Positions 19,101 through 26,963 of a stretch of 64,000 bases of DNA are shown here, piece after piece (the stretch's first letter is position 1; each line of letters begins with the position of its first letter). Below the pieces are notes generated by a model that searched no databases, was not told the DNA's origin, and saw nothing but the letters and a program-made list of their open reading frames with translations. This stretch comes from Candidatus Uabimicrobium amorphum. Lineage in GTDB: Bacteria; Planctomycetota; Uabimicrobiia; Uabimicrobiales; Uabimicrobiaceae. Both the position numbers and the translations under genes were made by a program. Location of the stretch: assembly GCF_009002475.1 (NCBI RefSeq), contig NZ_AP019860.1, positions 6,400,501 through 6,464,500 on the forward strand, read 5' to 3'.

Positions 19101-21268
19101 AAAGCTCTTTCTCCAATCATCTCTAAGTCTTTTACTATTTGTTTTTTTGTACTTTCCTTGCTCTTTTTGAGCAATCTAAAAAGTATAGATAAATCCCTAT
19201 TTTGTTTTCCAAGAAATGATAGAACTTCTTTTCTTACGTGGTCATTTTCGTCATTTATTTCAAAGTAATCGATAAACTCTTGATCTGTAAACTCATCTTT
19301 CAAAAGTGTAAAAGCTTCGAGCCTTTGAGGAACATCTTCGGCAAGAGAAAGAAAAACATTTTTGCTATTTGCATACATATTTAGTTTTTCTTTACCCGTT
19401 GAATTTAGCCACCGATATTTCTGGATAGCTTGCCAGTAAATGTTAGCATCCTCTTGCATATTCTTGCTTTTCGTGCTCAGGATTTTTAAAAGTTCATCTT
19501 CTTTTTGTCTGACAACAGATGGCAGTTTCTTATCTTTTTTGTATTTTCCCCACTTTTTTTCCTGAGCATTACTATAACGTTTAAGAACACTCACAAACTT
19601 TTGATCCGCGTACAGGTGTAATTCTCCAAGACATTCAATTACTCTGTAATGGTCTTCCTTAGAGGCAAATAGTCTATTTCTTGATTCTAATAACTTTAGC
19701 AGAACAGGTACTAAACTAGAAAATTCACTAACGTTATGAGCATGTTTTTGTGCCATATTTCTGACAAATTCTAAAGCTGCCATGCGCGGAATTCTTTGTT
19801 CGTCGTTTAGTAGTTTGGAAACATGAAGTAGGGAACTCTTGACGAGCGAAACCTGATCTTGGTGCGACTGTTCATCAATAAAATTTTGTAGTGCCTCACA
19901 TCCAGAACGACGAAACGCTACAAACTCAACGCCATTCAAGTATAACGGCGCTACCATTTTAGGATTGAGTACTTTGTGGCTAGGAAAAAACATAAAGTCG
20001 CCATTTCCACCAAGAGACTCATAACGAGGTGCCTGAGAAGCTTTTATTCTATCGTCATTCACCAAAGTATCTGTCATATAAAAACCCAATTGTGATGCCA
20101 AAATAATACCATCATCGCGCCCGGTTAACCCTTGCATTGCTTGCAAAAGTACTGCGGTAAAGGGAGAGTGGCCATGACTATCTTTGAACTGCTTTGCATA
20201 AATGGTCGAAATTTCATCCAATTTATCCGCAACAGCTTCATCTCCTGCTCCTGCAGTAATTATCTGAAAAGCTCGGCGATTGAATACTCTGGTTAAGTTG
20301 TTTCCTCCTGGATCAACAAAGGCTTTGTTTGTTAAGTGTGAAAAATCAGGACGGTATTCTTTTTCTAACAATGAGCCACTAAAACAACAATCCAAAACCA
20401 TCAAAGTGTGCCTAGCGTTTAAAGACTCCAGATTTTTTGCGACTTTTTTTAGAGAAACCATCGTTTTTTCAATTGGTTTGCCTGTAGTTGGATCCTTTTT
20501 GCTGTCAGATGTTACTAGGTAACCCGGTACTCCATGGCCCGCATAGTAGAAAAAAAGTGCATCTTTTGGCTGTATCTTTTTAGCTCTGACAAGTTCATTG
20601 ATACTGTCTTCGATTAACTTTTTGCTAACTTTTCCTACTTTTGTGTCGATGTTACCTTTTCGAGTAAGAGGTTCCTTGTCTACTAATAACAGGATATTTT
20701 GAAATTGGTATCTCTCATCAAGTACTCTGGCAATTTCGGCTGCATCAAAATTGGGACCTTGTAGATTTGTAAAATGATCGTAACTATTTATGCCGATGAC
20801 AATCGCGTGGCAATTTTCGTACTTTCGCTTGGAAGCAAAATCTGGACTAGAGCCGAGAATGTTTATTCCGCCAAGATTTTTTGTATATTTTACAGATCTT
20901 GTTCGTTGTTTGATTTGTGTTTTTTCCCTTATAGGAGCTTTTTGCGTAGTTTGTTTTCTTTTGCTTTGTTTTTTGGGTTGCGAATCTTTTTTTAGAAAAG
21001 CAGTATCAATTGTTCTTACCGCCTTCATTGCAATTAGAAACAGTTCATCATTTTCTTCCTCAAACGCTTGGTTTGCTAATCTCTTAAGCGCTGCTAGTGC
21101 TACGTTTGCTTCTACGCCCATCTCTTTTAGTTTTTCAATTGCTTGCAGCTGAGTTTTCTTACTATTGAGTTGTTTTATCAGTACCTGAATATTTTTTCTC
21201 TGTGCATGGTCTTCTGCTACAGAAAACATAAATAAAATCATCAACAGTACCACAGTTACTTTTTTCAT
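16106..21268 (-). CDS. Secreted caspase-like protease with a long HEAT-repeat array
   Basis: I use ATG 21268, which follows AAGG by 8 nt and starts a signal peptide (MKKVTVVLLMILFMF); the frame is open 33 nt further up. The product is 1720 residues. A short HEAT region leads to a caspase domain (about 140-400) with His245 (YAGHG) and Cys295 (DCCFSG). A very long array of EZ/HEAT repeats follows, several nearly identical at the DNA level. The last 90 residues form a module shared with the proteins at 26964 and 35590. Export and the fold suggest a proteolytic effector held on a protein-binding scaffold; targets are unknown. It converges on the P63C-like gene. Confidence 0.85.
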   Translation of the reverse strand: MKKVTVVLLMILFMFSVAEDHAQRKNIQVLIKQLNSKKTQLQAIEKLKEMGVEANVALAALKRLANQAFEEENDELFLIAMKAVRTIDTAFLKKDSQPKKQSKRKQTTQKAPIREKTQIKQRTRSVKYTKNLGGINILGSSPDFASKRKYENCHAIVIGINSYDHFTNLQGPNFDAAEIARVLDERYQFQNILLLVDKEPLTRKGNIDTKVGKVSKKLIEDSINELVRAKKIQPKDALFFYYAGHGVPGYLVTSDSKKDPTTGKPIEKTMVSLKKVAKNLESLNARHTLMVLDCCFSGSLLEKEYRPDFSHLTNKAFVDPGGNNLTRVFNRRAFQIITAGAGDEAVADKLDEISTIYAKQFKDSHGHSPFTAVLLQAMQGLTGRDDGIILASQLGFYMTDTLVNDDRIKASQAPRYESLGGNGDFMFFPSHKVLNPKMVAPLYLNGVEFVAFRRSGCEALQNFIDEQSHQDQVSLVKSSLLHVSKLLNDEQRIPRMAALEFVRNMAQKHAHNVSEFSSLVPVLLKLLESRNRLFASKEDHYRVIECLGELHLYADQKFVSVLKRYSNAQEKKWGKYKKDKKLPSVVRQKEDELLKILSTKSKNMQEDANIYWQAIQKYRWLNSTGKEKLNMYANSKNVFLSLAEDVPQRLEAFTLLKDEFTDQEFIDYFEINDENDHVRKEVLSFLGKQNRDLSILFRLLKKSKESTKKQIVKDLEMIGERAFLAIVAELKSDKSESQISKKLLFAFLDWEKSSLFSLVNKLDEKDQSFFIPILAQENFENLYDVLTNINESNDTREKAGDIITRLEKIEPFLAKFFLSIDQRDELDKEEAIDILKYRERKYSTFDVLSYLLKNQNKYVRKAIIEGLSDAGEKAMPLLMSLFADPDWHVRKAAAYSLQKIHSAVPSLIQLLEHPDSNMAQSATVALGYMGEHAHDAVPSLISLLKKQDLDLIKYAAWALENISGQPIQRGFYFGLGLATKLDERRLHLLEENNKEIVEFLIPLLKNQNVDVRKATLHSLSKIRSHLAVPFLVPLLRDQNQVIRKATRKVLEKNTAAFFSFLLTKQSFKARKFAIEILKKDNSYKKFSFKEKSTILSTLEEKTLVFSKPIFIKYLGMVRRDPKMTEMVIWALSKMKTPSLIPLLKSSNSEMRMSVARALGKKGEEAHSAVSFLIRSLNNKDFRMKIAVTWALANIKLPALTPLLKDDDKYVRRAAIWALRNTNAKDCLTVPHLIPLLKDKNARKSAAEALGRIGEKARPAVPHLIHLLKDQDFFVRITVAKTLEKITKTSYSIVPDFISLLEDKNIRKSAVEVLGKIGEKAHPAVPHLIPLLRDNDYDIVGTTVEALGQIGEKAHPAVPHLIPLLRDKNVRKSAVEVLGKIGEKAHPAVPHLIPLLRDKNVRKSATEALGKIGEKAHSAVPFLIPLLKSKNSHVRITAAKTLGKIAETTNSTISFFIPLLEKRDDIGSISGTTNDIINFVVGILKEKINATEIALLTSLLQSPDLRTRMFAICICGELEEKGNFAVEFLIPLLKGNNHEMAGTAAWSLGKIGAFSNLVPLLKDQNNWVRAYTVYALEKIKGRTHAVVPVLIPLLQDPDREVRLQVQEALGNMREKALPPIRNFIRKNKDEVSMKLGIHALNVCLWNAYLYENKNAITNADIDILSKSTDKVILDTVAAIYAWQRNIKKANEYAAMATEKASKRVKLLLEGKSPKQVEDEIK
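16990..17370 (-). repeat. Near-identical tandem HEAT-repeat DNA units
   Basis: Units of about 93-99 bp recur almost unchanged; for example GGAATGAGATGTGGTAC is found at 17091, 17184 and 17283. They encode EKAHPAVPHLIPLLRDK-type repeats of 31-33 residues. The low divergence between units points to recent expansion or gene conversion within the array. Confidence 0.75.
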
Positions 21269-21387
21269 CGCTATTGCCTTACTAAAACCAAAGTTAACCA
21301 AAAAACAAATCTCCTACTTGATATCGTAAGAATGATGATAATAGAAAATACTTTTCAGGTAAACGGTTTATTGGTAAACAGCCATTA

Positions 21388-21576
21388 AAAACGAAATCGA
21401 ACACATCCCCTTTCTCGCGCAAGGGAAACTGCAAGCCTAAAGGAAATGAAGTAGTGTGTCGACAAAATGGCGAAGACGCTGAACGTACTGACAAAAACCC
21501 AGGAAGATGCTACACTCGCACAGGAAGTGCTGCAACGTTGGAGTCGTTCTTAACGCGAAACAACAAGTGTAAACTA
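21388..21576 (+). pseudogene. Decayed fragment of a moxR gene
   Basis: Bases 21390-21450 match 14131-14206 of the intact moxR (AACGAAATCGA, then CCTTTCTCGCGCAAGG and CTGCAAGCC) with a loss of roughly a dozen bases. The match then jumps to moxR 14491: from 21452 to the stop TAA at 21551-21553 it follows GACAAAATGGCGAAGACGCT and GAACGTACTGACAAAAAC almost base for base. Similarity continues about 25 bases past the stop. About 285 bp of the gene's interior is missing and the reading frame is lost. Confidence 0.85.
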
Positions 21577-21911
21577 AAAGAAACCAAAGACATGTTGTAT
21601 TCTTTAGTATTCGTCAACAATAGGTTCCTTCTAGGTAAGATAAAAAGAGTATACAAAGCAAAAGCAATAACAATGGAATACTACTATTGATTCAATGATA
21701 TAAGTATAAAAGGAATAAATGCTTGCGTATCCGCAAAGATTTATCTTATATTATTAAGTTAAAGGTAGTGGTCCTTGCTTTGGTTATATCAGAGAGTAAA
21801 TATCCCCTACGCGAATTTCATTTCAAAAAATCGTTTTTTTGAGCGATCATTTTTTGTAAAATTATCGTAAATAATCAAAATATTTAAAATATTTATTGTA
21901 TAAAGACTACT

Positions 21912-22134
21912 GACTCTAACGTTTTGGTGGTGATCGTCTAAAACAGCTAAATGTTGTACTTTTTTGTTCTGGAACTAGAAAACTACTTTAGGGTGTCATC
22001 CCTTGCTTGACAAGGGATCCAGTAAAGTAAATTTACTTTTCGGAGCTGGATTCCCATTTTCATGGGAATGACAGGTATTGCTATTTGTATAAAATTTTAG
22101 ACTCTATATACCAACTACCAAAAACGTTAGAATG
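21912..22134. repeat. Imperfect inverted motif pair flanking the palindromic element
   Basis: CTCTAACG-TTTTGGTGGT (21914-21931) is mirrored by CCAACTACCAAAAACGTTAG (22111-22130). The same motif occurs as ACCACCAAATCCGTTAGAG in the kinase upstream region at 60121-60139, and in variant form at 45978-45996. Confidence 0.5.
21994..22073. repeat. 80-bp palindromic interspersed element (MITE/REP-like)
   Basis: The ends are TGTCAT and ATGACA. Inside are a CCTTG-cttga-CAAGG hairpin, a central perfect palindrome AAAGTAAATTTACTTT, and a CCCAT-tttc-ATGGG hairpin, with GGATCCAG and CTGGATTCC as inner complementary arms. This layout matches the non-autonomous palindromic repeats scattered through many bacterial genomes. 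No transposase is present. Confidence 0.75.
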
Positions 22135-22196
22135 AGGAAGACTAGAAGTTTTTTCAAAAAAATTTGCTGAATCTATTATGTTATAGGGTGATCAGA

Positions 22197-23801
22197 ATGA
22201 ACGCTTACTTTGAAGACCTCAACAAAGAAGAGTACTGGGTTAGAGATAGTCAAAAAAAATTTGTCATTGGTCGAAAAATTGACAGCGATATAATATTGGA
22301 TGATCCAGTTATATCGAATGAACATATTACCGTTGTTATATATCCTGATGAACCAGAAAACTCCAAATACGAATTATTGGTAAATGGACATAACAAGATT
22401 ACTTACATAAACAAAGTTCTCGTACCCCAATTTCACAACGCGTTTTTGAAAAGAGGGGATACCATCATTATCAAATACAAAGGGGTTATCAAATATAAAC
22501 TAGTGTTTAAAATCGATGACATCGATAAGACAATCAATCCTGACAAGGAAAATTCAAGAATTAACCGTGTCGACATCTTAAATAAATTTTCGAATTATGA
22601 GGCTATTCCCACAGAAAATGCAGATGTGAATGATGCGGAGAACATTATCAACGAAAGCGATTTAGCCGCGAATCTTTTGGACGATAATTTTTTTCGTACA
22701 AAAATAGATCCTTTGAACAGTGAAAAAGCAACACCCGAGGTAGGGATTACTGATGCAATTGCTGAGCAAACACTGCTGAACAACCTTTCGAATAATAATT
22801 TTATGGACCAGACCATTGCAGAGGATAACAAAAGTATTCTGGACCAAACCATTGCCGATCGTAATACAAGTGTTATGGATGAGACCATTGCAGACAATAG
22901 TAAAAATATGATCGATCATACCGTCATAGATGATAATAAAAATATTATCGATGTTTCTGAAAATAGCAGGACACTTCTGGAAAATATTCACGATACCCAA
23001 ATTAATCCCAGTGCGCCAACAAAAATAAACCATCAAGACCGAACGGAAATAGACTATAACAAAACCGACGAAGCTTATATCATATCGATGAGTAATTTGC
23101 AGGTTTTTGGAGCGAGCAACTTCAACGAAAAGTTTGAGGTAGTTCAACAAAAAAATAATTTCTATGTCAACGGGAAAGATATATCTTTAAACAACGATAC
23201 TGCAAAAAAAGGTACTCCTCTTCTCAATAATGATATGTTAGTTGTTGGAGATGAACAATTTCTATTTGTCCAACCAACCAGCGCCAACTCTTACACTAGG
23301 CTAGGCAATATGCCTGATTTTTATTACTGTTTAGGTAACTGCCATATTCGTTTCTATCGACAAAAAAATGAGTTTTTATTTTGGAATTTAGACAACGGAT
23401 TCTCCTTTTTTGTTTTCAAGGTAATCCCTTTTTGCAACATTGGGTATGTGCAGGAAAAATTGATGAGTCACTATGATCCGACGCAAAATTTTTCGGAGGT
23501 ATTAAAATCCTTAGAGGAGACCGTTTCGGAAATCAATAGAGACGTAGAAAAACAGGTATTGGTCATAGCAACCTATATACATATCAGTAATAACCAGCTT
23601 TGTATGAAACATTTTGGAAGTTTTGAGCCTATTTCATTATCCACAGCAAATTATCCCATAGTTAAAAAATACCCAACGTGTAAATTTCCTCCTATTGGCT
23701 ATGGAACGCCTCAAGATTTACAACTGGACATGGCAAGAACAGATATCAAACAAAAGACAACAACGGTGTGCTTACCTTTTAATTTAGTACTTTGGAGTTA
23801 G
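22197..23801 (+). CDS. FHA-domain protein with threonine-rich repeats and a degenerate PPM/SpoIIE-like C terminus
   Basis: ATG 22197 has AGGGTG 7 nt upstream; the TTG further up (22164) does not. The product is 534 residues. An FHA domain (about 15-100) shows the phosphothreonine-binding residues GR, SNEH and N. Residues about 200-250 contain four TIAD/TVID repeats, each with an acidic residue before the Thr. A second, weaker FHA-like stretch (about 300-370) follows. The end (VLVIATYIHI, PPIGYG, then stopping at LVLWS) resembles the last part of SpoIIE/PPM phosphatases but lacks the metal-binding aspartates and stops where the TDG motif would begin. It is the first gene of an FHA-kinase operon and probably the reader or substrate of the kinases. 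Confidence 0.75.
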   Translation: MNAYFEDLNKEEYWVRDSQKKFVIGRKIDSDIILDDPVISNEHITVVIYPDEPENSKYELLVNGHNKITYINKVLVPQFHNAFLKRGDTIIIKYKGVIKYKLVFKIDDIDKTINPDKENSRINRVDILNKFSNYEAIPTENADVNDAENIINESDLAANLLDDNFFRTKIDPLNSEKATPEVGITDAIAEQTLLNNLSNNNFMDQTIAEDNKSILDQTIADRNTSVMDETIADNSKNMIDHTVIDDNKNIIDVSENSRTLLENIHDTQINPSAPTKINHQDRTEIDYNKTDEAYIISMSNLQVFGASNFNEKFEVVQQKNNFYVNGKDISLNNDTAKKGTPLLNNDMLVVGDEQFLFVQPTSANSYTRLGNMPDFYYCLGNCHIRFYRQKNEFLFWNLDNGFSFFVFKVIPFCNIGYVQEKLMSHYDPTQNFSEVLKSLEETVSEINRDVEKQVLVIATYIHISNNQLCMKHFGSFEPISLSTANYPIVKKYPTCKFPPIGYGTPQDLQLDMARTDIKQKTTTVCLPFNLVLWS

Positions 23802-23804
23802 TGA

Positions 23805-25226
23805 ATGATAATTGCATCCGAAATTACCAACAGAAGGTATAAAATATTAAAGCAGATTTCTCATACCGATAACTCTGAAATTTGTCTTTGTCAAGATGAA
23901 CGACTAGGCACGCAATATGCTCTCAAAGTGCTAAAACAAACCAACAGTCAAATAGCCATAGGGCGATTTAAGCGAGAAATAGAAACGCTTTATCGCCTTA
24001 CACAGCAACAAGTGCATAACATCGTCAACGTCTACGACTATGGCATAGACTTTGGGGGGCGCAAAAACCCTTGGTATGTTATGGAATTAGTGGAAGGATT
24101 CTCTCTGGGGGATTTGTTGAAAAAAACGCAAATTTTTGCTCAGGAAGATGTTGTTTATATCGGAATAGAAATACTGAAAGCTCTCATCCACTTACACCAG
24201 AAAAATATTATCCATCGAGATATAAAACCCGAAAATATCATGATTACACAGCAGTTTAAAGTGAAATTGATCGACTTTGGTCTTGCAAAAAGTGAAGAGG
24301 GGCAAGACTTTACTATGGCGGGGAGAAGTTTGGGAACCCCCTACTACCAAGATCCATTTTATTTATATCTCATAGAATCACAACATCGCCAAATGACAGA
24401 TTTGTATGCCCTCGGGGCGACAATGTATACACTACTTTGCGGAATTCCTCCTTATAAAGATGTTTATCCGAAATGCTACAATACAATTGATTTAGCGCAG
24501 AGAATACTGGTCGATAAATCTTTACCGACAAATATCCGTGAGATAAACGCCACCGCGTCAGAGGATTTAGCGAACATTATTCAATCGGCGATATATTTGA
24601 ATCATGAAGACTTTCCCGAGGATTCTCCTCCCAAAGGCAAGAAAAATAAAAAAAAGAAACACCAAGAAGAAAACCCTCAAGATGCACAGCAAAGAAAAGA
24701 TAGAAAAGCCAAATTTCACTTGGAAGGGCGTTTAGATCACTTAAAGATTTTTTGGGGACTGGTACCAATAAAAATATCCTTAGATTCGCAAAACAAAATT
24801 TTCCCAAGTCCGAAGTTGCGACAATCTATCTCCTCTAAAGCCGTTGTCACAAATACCGAAAGTCAGATAATCGTAAAATATTACCGTTTGTATCGTAAGC
24901 TTTTGCATTTTTTTTATTCAAGACAAAAGTATTTTGCTAGTTTTATAGAGTTAAGTTTGACCACTTCTATGGAAAAACTCACAAACTTCACTGTTGAAAT
25001 TTCTCTAGATAAAAGAGAACAAGAGCAATTGAACGCCTCTTCGATGCAACTGAAGCAAGATGAGGTAATAAAATTTATCAGTGTTTTTCAAAAATTATAC
25101 GAACAGTTGTCAGGTTCAAAATTTCCATCGAATAAGCACTTTTTACACTATATTTCATTAATTCCAAGTAAAGATCTGGATAAAGTAATTGTTATTATGC
25201 TGAAGAATGCTTTGGGAGTATCATAA
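23805..25226 (+). CDS. Ser/Thr protein kinase (RD type)
   Basis: The product has 473 residues. The kinase domain (about 8-290) has the lysine in YALKVLK, HRDIKPEN in the catalytic loop and an intact DFG, so it should be active. The glycine loop is degenerate (ISHTDNSEI). A charged K-rich insertion (about 270-295) precedes an unrecognised helical C-terminal half. No membrane segment is visible, so it is probably cytosolic. It begins 3 bp after the FHA gene and ends immediately before the FHA-kinase start, so the three are one operon. Unlike most kinases in this window it lacks the LWxKIL leader and TFS repeats. Confidence 0.9.
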   Translation: MIIASEITNRRYKILKQISHTDNSEICLCQDERLGTQYALKVLKQTNSQIAIGRFKREIETLYRLTQQQVHNIVNVYDYGIDFGGRKNPWYVMELVEGFSLGDLLKKTQIFAQEDVVYIGIEILKALIHLHQKNIIHRDIKPENIMITQQFKVKLIDFGLAKSEEGQDFTMAGRSLGTPYYQDPFYLYLIESQHRQMTDLYALGATMYTLLCGIPPYKDVYPKCYNTIDLAQRILVDKSLPTNIREINATASEDLANIIQSAIYLNHEDFPEDSPPKGKKNKKKKHQEENPQDAQQRKDRKAKFHLEGRLDHLKIFWGLVPIKISLDSQNKIFPSPKLRQSISSKAVVTNTESQIIVKYYRLYRKLLHFFYSRQKYFASFIELSLTTSMEKLTNFTVEISLDKREQEQLNASSMQLKQDEVIKFISVFQKLYEQLSGSKFPSNKHFLHYISLIPSKDLDKVIVIMLKNALGVS

Positions 25227-26864
25227 ATGGGGTATATTATAGAACCACATTCTAACCTAAATTTAATCCACGCGGTAAGTCCAGCCATTAGTATAGGACG
25301 AAGATCAGATAACGAGTTTGTCATCCCCAACGACAATGTTTCGCGAAAACATCTTGTCATTAGTTCGCGCGAAGATGGAGATTACATTGTCAATAAAGGA
25401 AAAACGATCTGCGTAAACTTAGATGTGTTGAATCGCGACGAGATGAAAAAGCTAAACGACAATGACGAAATTTTTATAGCGCAACGACGTTTTTTGTACA
25501 AACAAAACTTGAGTGTATTGCACGATCAAAAATTCGAGGGTCTAGTCATAAAAGAAGGTTATTTTTCGCGACTTCAATATAGGAATATTTTGAAAAAGAA
25601 TACATTTTCTTTTCAGATGCAGAACACTTCTGAAAATATACAAAACATCATTTACTTTTTTGAAAGACTTTTCACTGTAAGATTTTTAGAAAAATATTTT
25701 GAAAGCTTTCGCAATCTATTATTCTATTTTGCTCATATTTTACCGAGCCATTTTGAAGAAAAAAATAGACAGATACTTTTAACATATAACTTTAATTTGT
25801 ATAGCAGCTATATCGTGTTAGATCTACTGTTTAATTCAGACGAAGAAATCGTAAAATTTAACTATGATGTTGGTGATGTACTAAAAGAGAAAAAAATCGA
25901 ACATTTTGATAACATTGATGTGATTGATAACAAAAAAATTATTATGTATGTTCCTTTTCACAATATCAAACAAGAAAAGTACGAACACGCTGTTGAGTCT
26001 CTGGACAATAAATTTCTCACTGTAAACTTGAATACCTCAAAAAATAAAGCTGTAGGTACGCTAAGGGAACATTTACAAAATAATTATTTAATAGATCATC
26101 TCATCGGGGAAGGGGGAATGGGACAGGTTTTTAAAGGCCGAATAAGACAAAACAATACACCTGTCGCTATAAAAATAATTCATCCGAGAATTTTAACGGA
26201 TAAAATTGCATATAAGAGAATCAAACGAGAAGCAAAGATTTTAAAGAAGCTGAATACCGAGTATATACCAAGAGTTTATGACAGTGGCGCTCATCATGAC
26301 ATATTTTACATCATTATGGAATATGTATCTGGGTTCTCTTTATCGTATTACTATGACTTTCTAGAAAAAAGCGAAATAAAACCTATATTTCAAAAAATAT
26401 GTCTAGCTTTGTACACTGTACACCAAAGTAATATTATTCATCGAGATTTGAAGCCTGAGAACATAATGATCCAAAAAAACGCTGCGAGACTTAACATAAA
26501 AATAATAGACTTGGGCATAGGAAAATCGCTAGTTGCAGATGGCGAAACAAATTTGACGGCGGAAGATGCATCAATAGGAACGCTATATTACATGGCGCCG
26601 GAGCAATTTGAAAACAAAAACGTTTCTAAAAAATCAGATATATACTCATTAGGCGTTGTGTTGTACAAACTATTAGCCAAAAAATTACCTATAGAAGAAG
26701 AGACAAAGCATAGCTTCTTGAAAAGATTGTTTTGTAACGACCCACCTATTTGTTATGACAGCATCCCACATGAGTTCCAAGAACTCGTTGCATCAATGCT
26801 ACACCAATTTCCTGAAGAAAGGCCAAGTGTCCCTGGTATCCTGAGTTACTTGGAGCGTTTGTAA
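25227..26864 (+). CDS. FHA-domain Ser/Thr protein kinase
   Basis: The start ATG directly abuts the previous stop (TAAATG). The product has 545 residues: an N-terminal FHA domain (about 12-90; GRRSDNEF, SRKH), an unrecognised middle (about 95-280), and a kinase domain (about 285-540) with glycine loop GEGGMGQVF, catalytic lysine in VAIKII, HRDLKPEN, and DLG in place of DFG. DLG is a tolerated variant. The FHA-kinase fusion suggests recruitment by phosphothreonine, possibly on the upstream FHA protein's repeats or on TFS-type repeats of other kinases. A terminator follows. Confidence 0.9.
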   Translation: MGYIIEPHSNLNLIHAVSPAISIGRRSDNEFVIPNDNVSRKHLVISSREDGDYIVNKGKTICVNLDVLNRDEMKKLNDNDEIFIAQRRFLYKQNLSVLHDQKFEGLVIKEGYFSRLQYRNILKKNTFSFQMQNTSENIQNIIYFFERLFTVRFLEKYFESFRNLLFYFAHILPSHFEEKNRQILLTYNFNLYSSYIVLDLLFNSDEEIVKFNYDVGDVLKEKKIEHFDNIDVIDNKKIIMYVPFHNIKQEKYEHAVESLDNKFLTVNLNTSKNKAVGTLREHLQNNYLIDHLIGEGGMGQVFKGRIRQNNTPVAIKIIHPRILTDKIAYKRIKREAKILKKLNTEYIPRVYDSGAHHDIFYIIMEYVSGFSLSYYYDFLEKSEIKPIFQKICLALYTVHQSNIIHRDLKPENIMIQKNAARLNIKIIDLGIGKSLVADGETNLTAEDASIGTLYYMAPEQFENKNVSKKSDIYSLGVVLYKLLAKKLPIEEETKHSFLKRLFCNDPPICYDSIPHEFQELVASMLHQFPEERPSVPGILSYLERL

Positions 26865-26865
26865 A

Positions 26866-26897
26866 GTAAAGTAGTTCCTTCAGAGGAACTACTTTAC
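26866..26897. terminator. Terminator between convergent genes
   Basis: A perfect 14-bp stem (26866-26879 with 26884-26897) closed by a TCAG loop, starting 1 base after the FHA-kinase stop. A third copy of the arm and TTTTT follow at 26901-26914. It can serve the convergent caspase-HEAT gene as well. Confidence 0.85.
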
Positions 26898-26963
26898 CTT
26901 AGGAACTACTTTTTCTCCAACTCGTGAATGATTAACTGATGACAACCTATGTGAAAGTGTACA

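Larger units (their letters stand above)
21269..22196. other. Divergent spacer between caspase-HEAT gene and FHA operon
   Basis: No intact gene is visible in these 928 bases. The spacer holds a moxR relic (21388-21576), an 80-bp palindromic element (21994-22073), and an inverted pair of a CTAACGTTTT motif flanking it. The stretch 21577-21900 is AT-rich with nothing I recognise. Confidence 0.6.

Noticed and set aside
21454..21690. 78-codon plus-strand frame over the moxR relic
   Set aside because: It uses a different frame from moxR and mixes relic and non-coding DNA.
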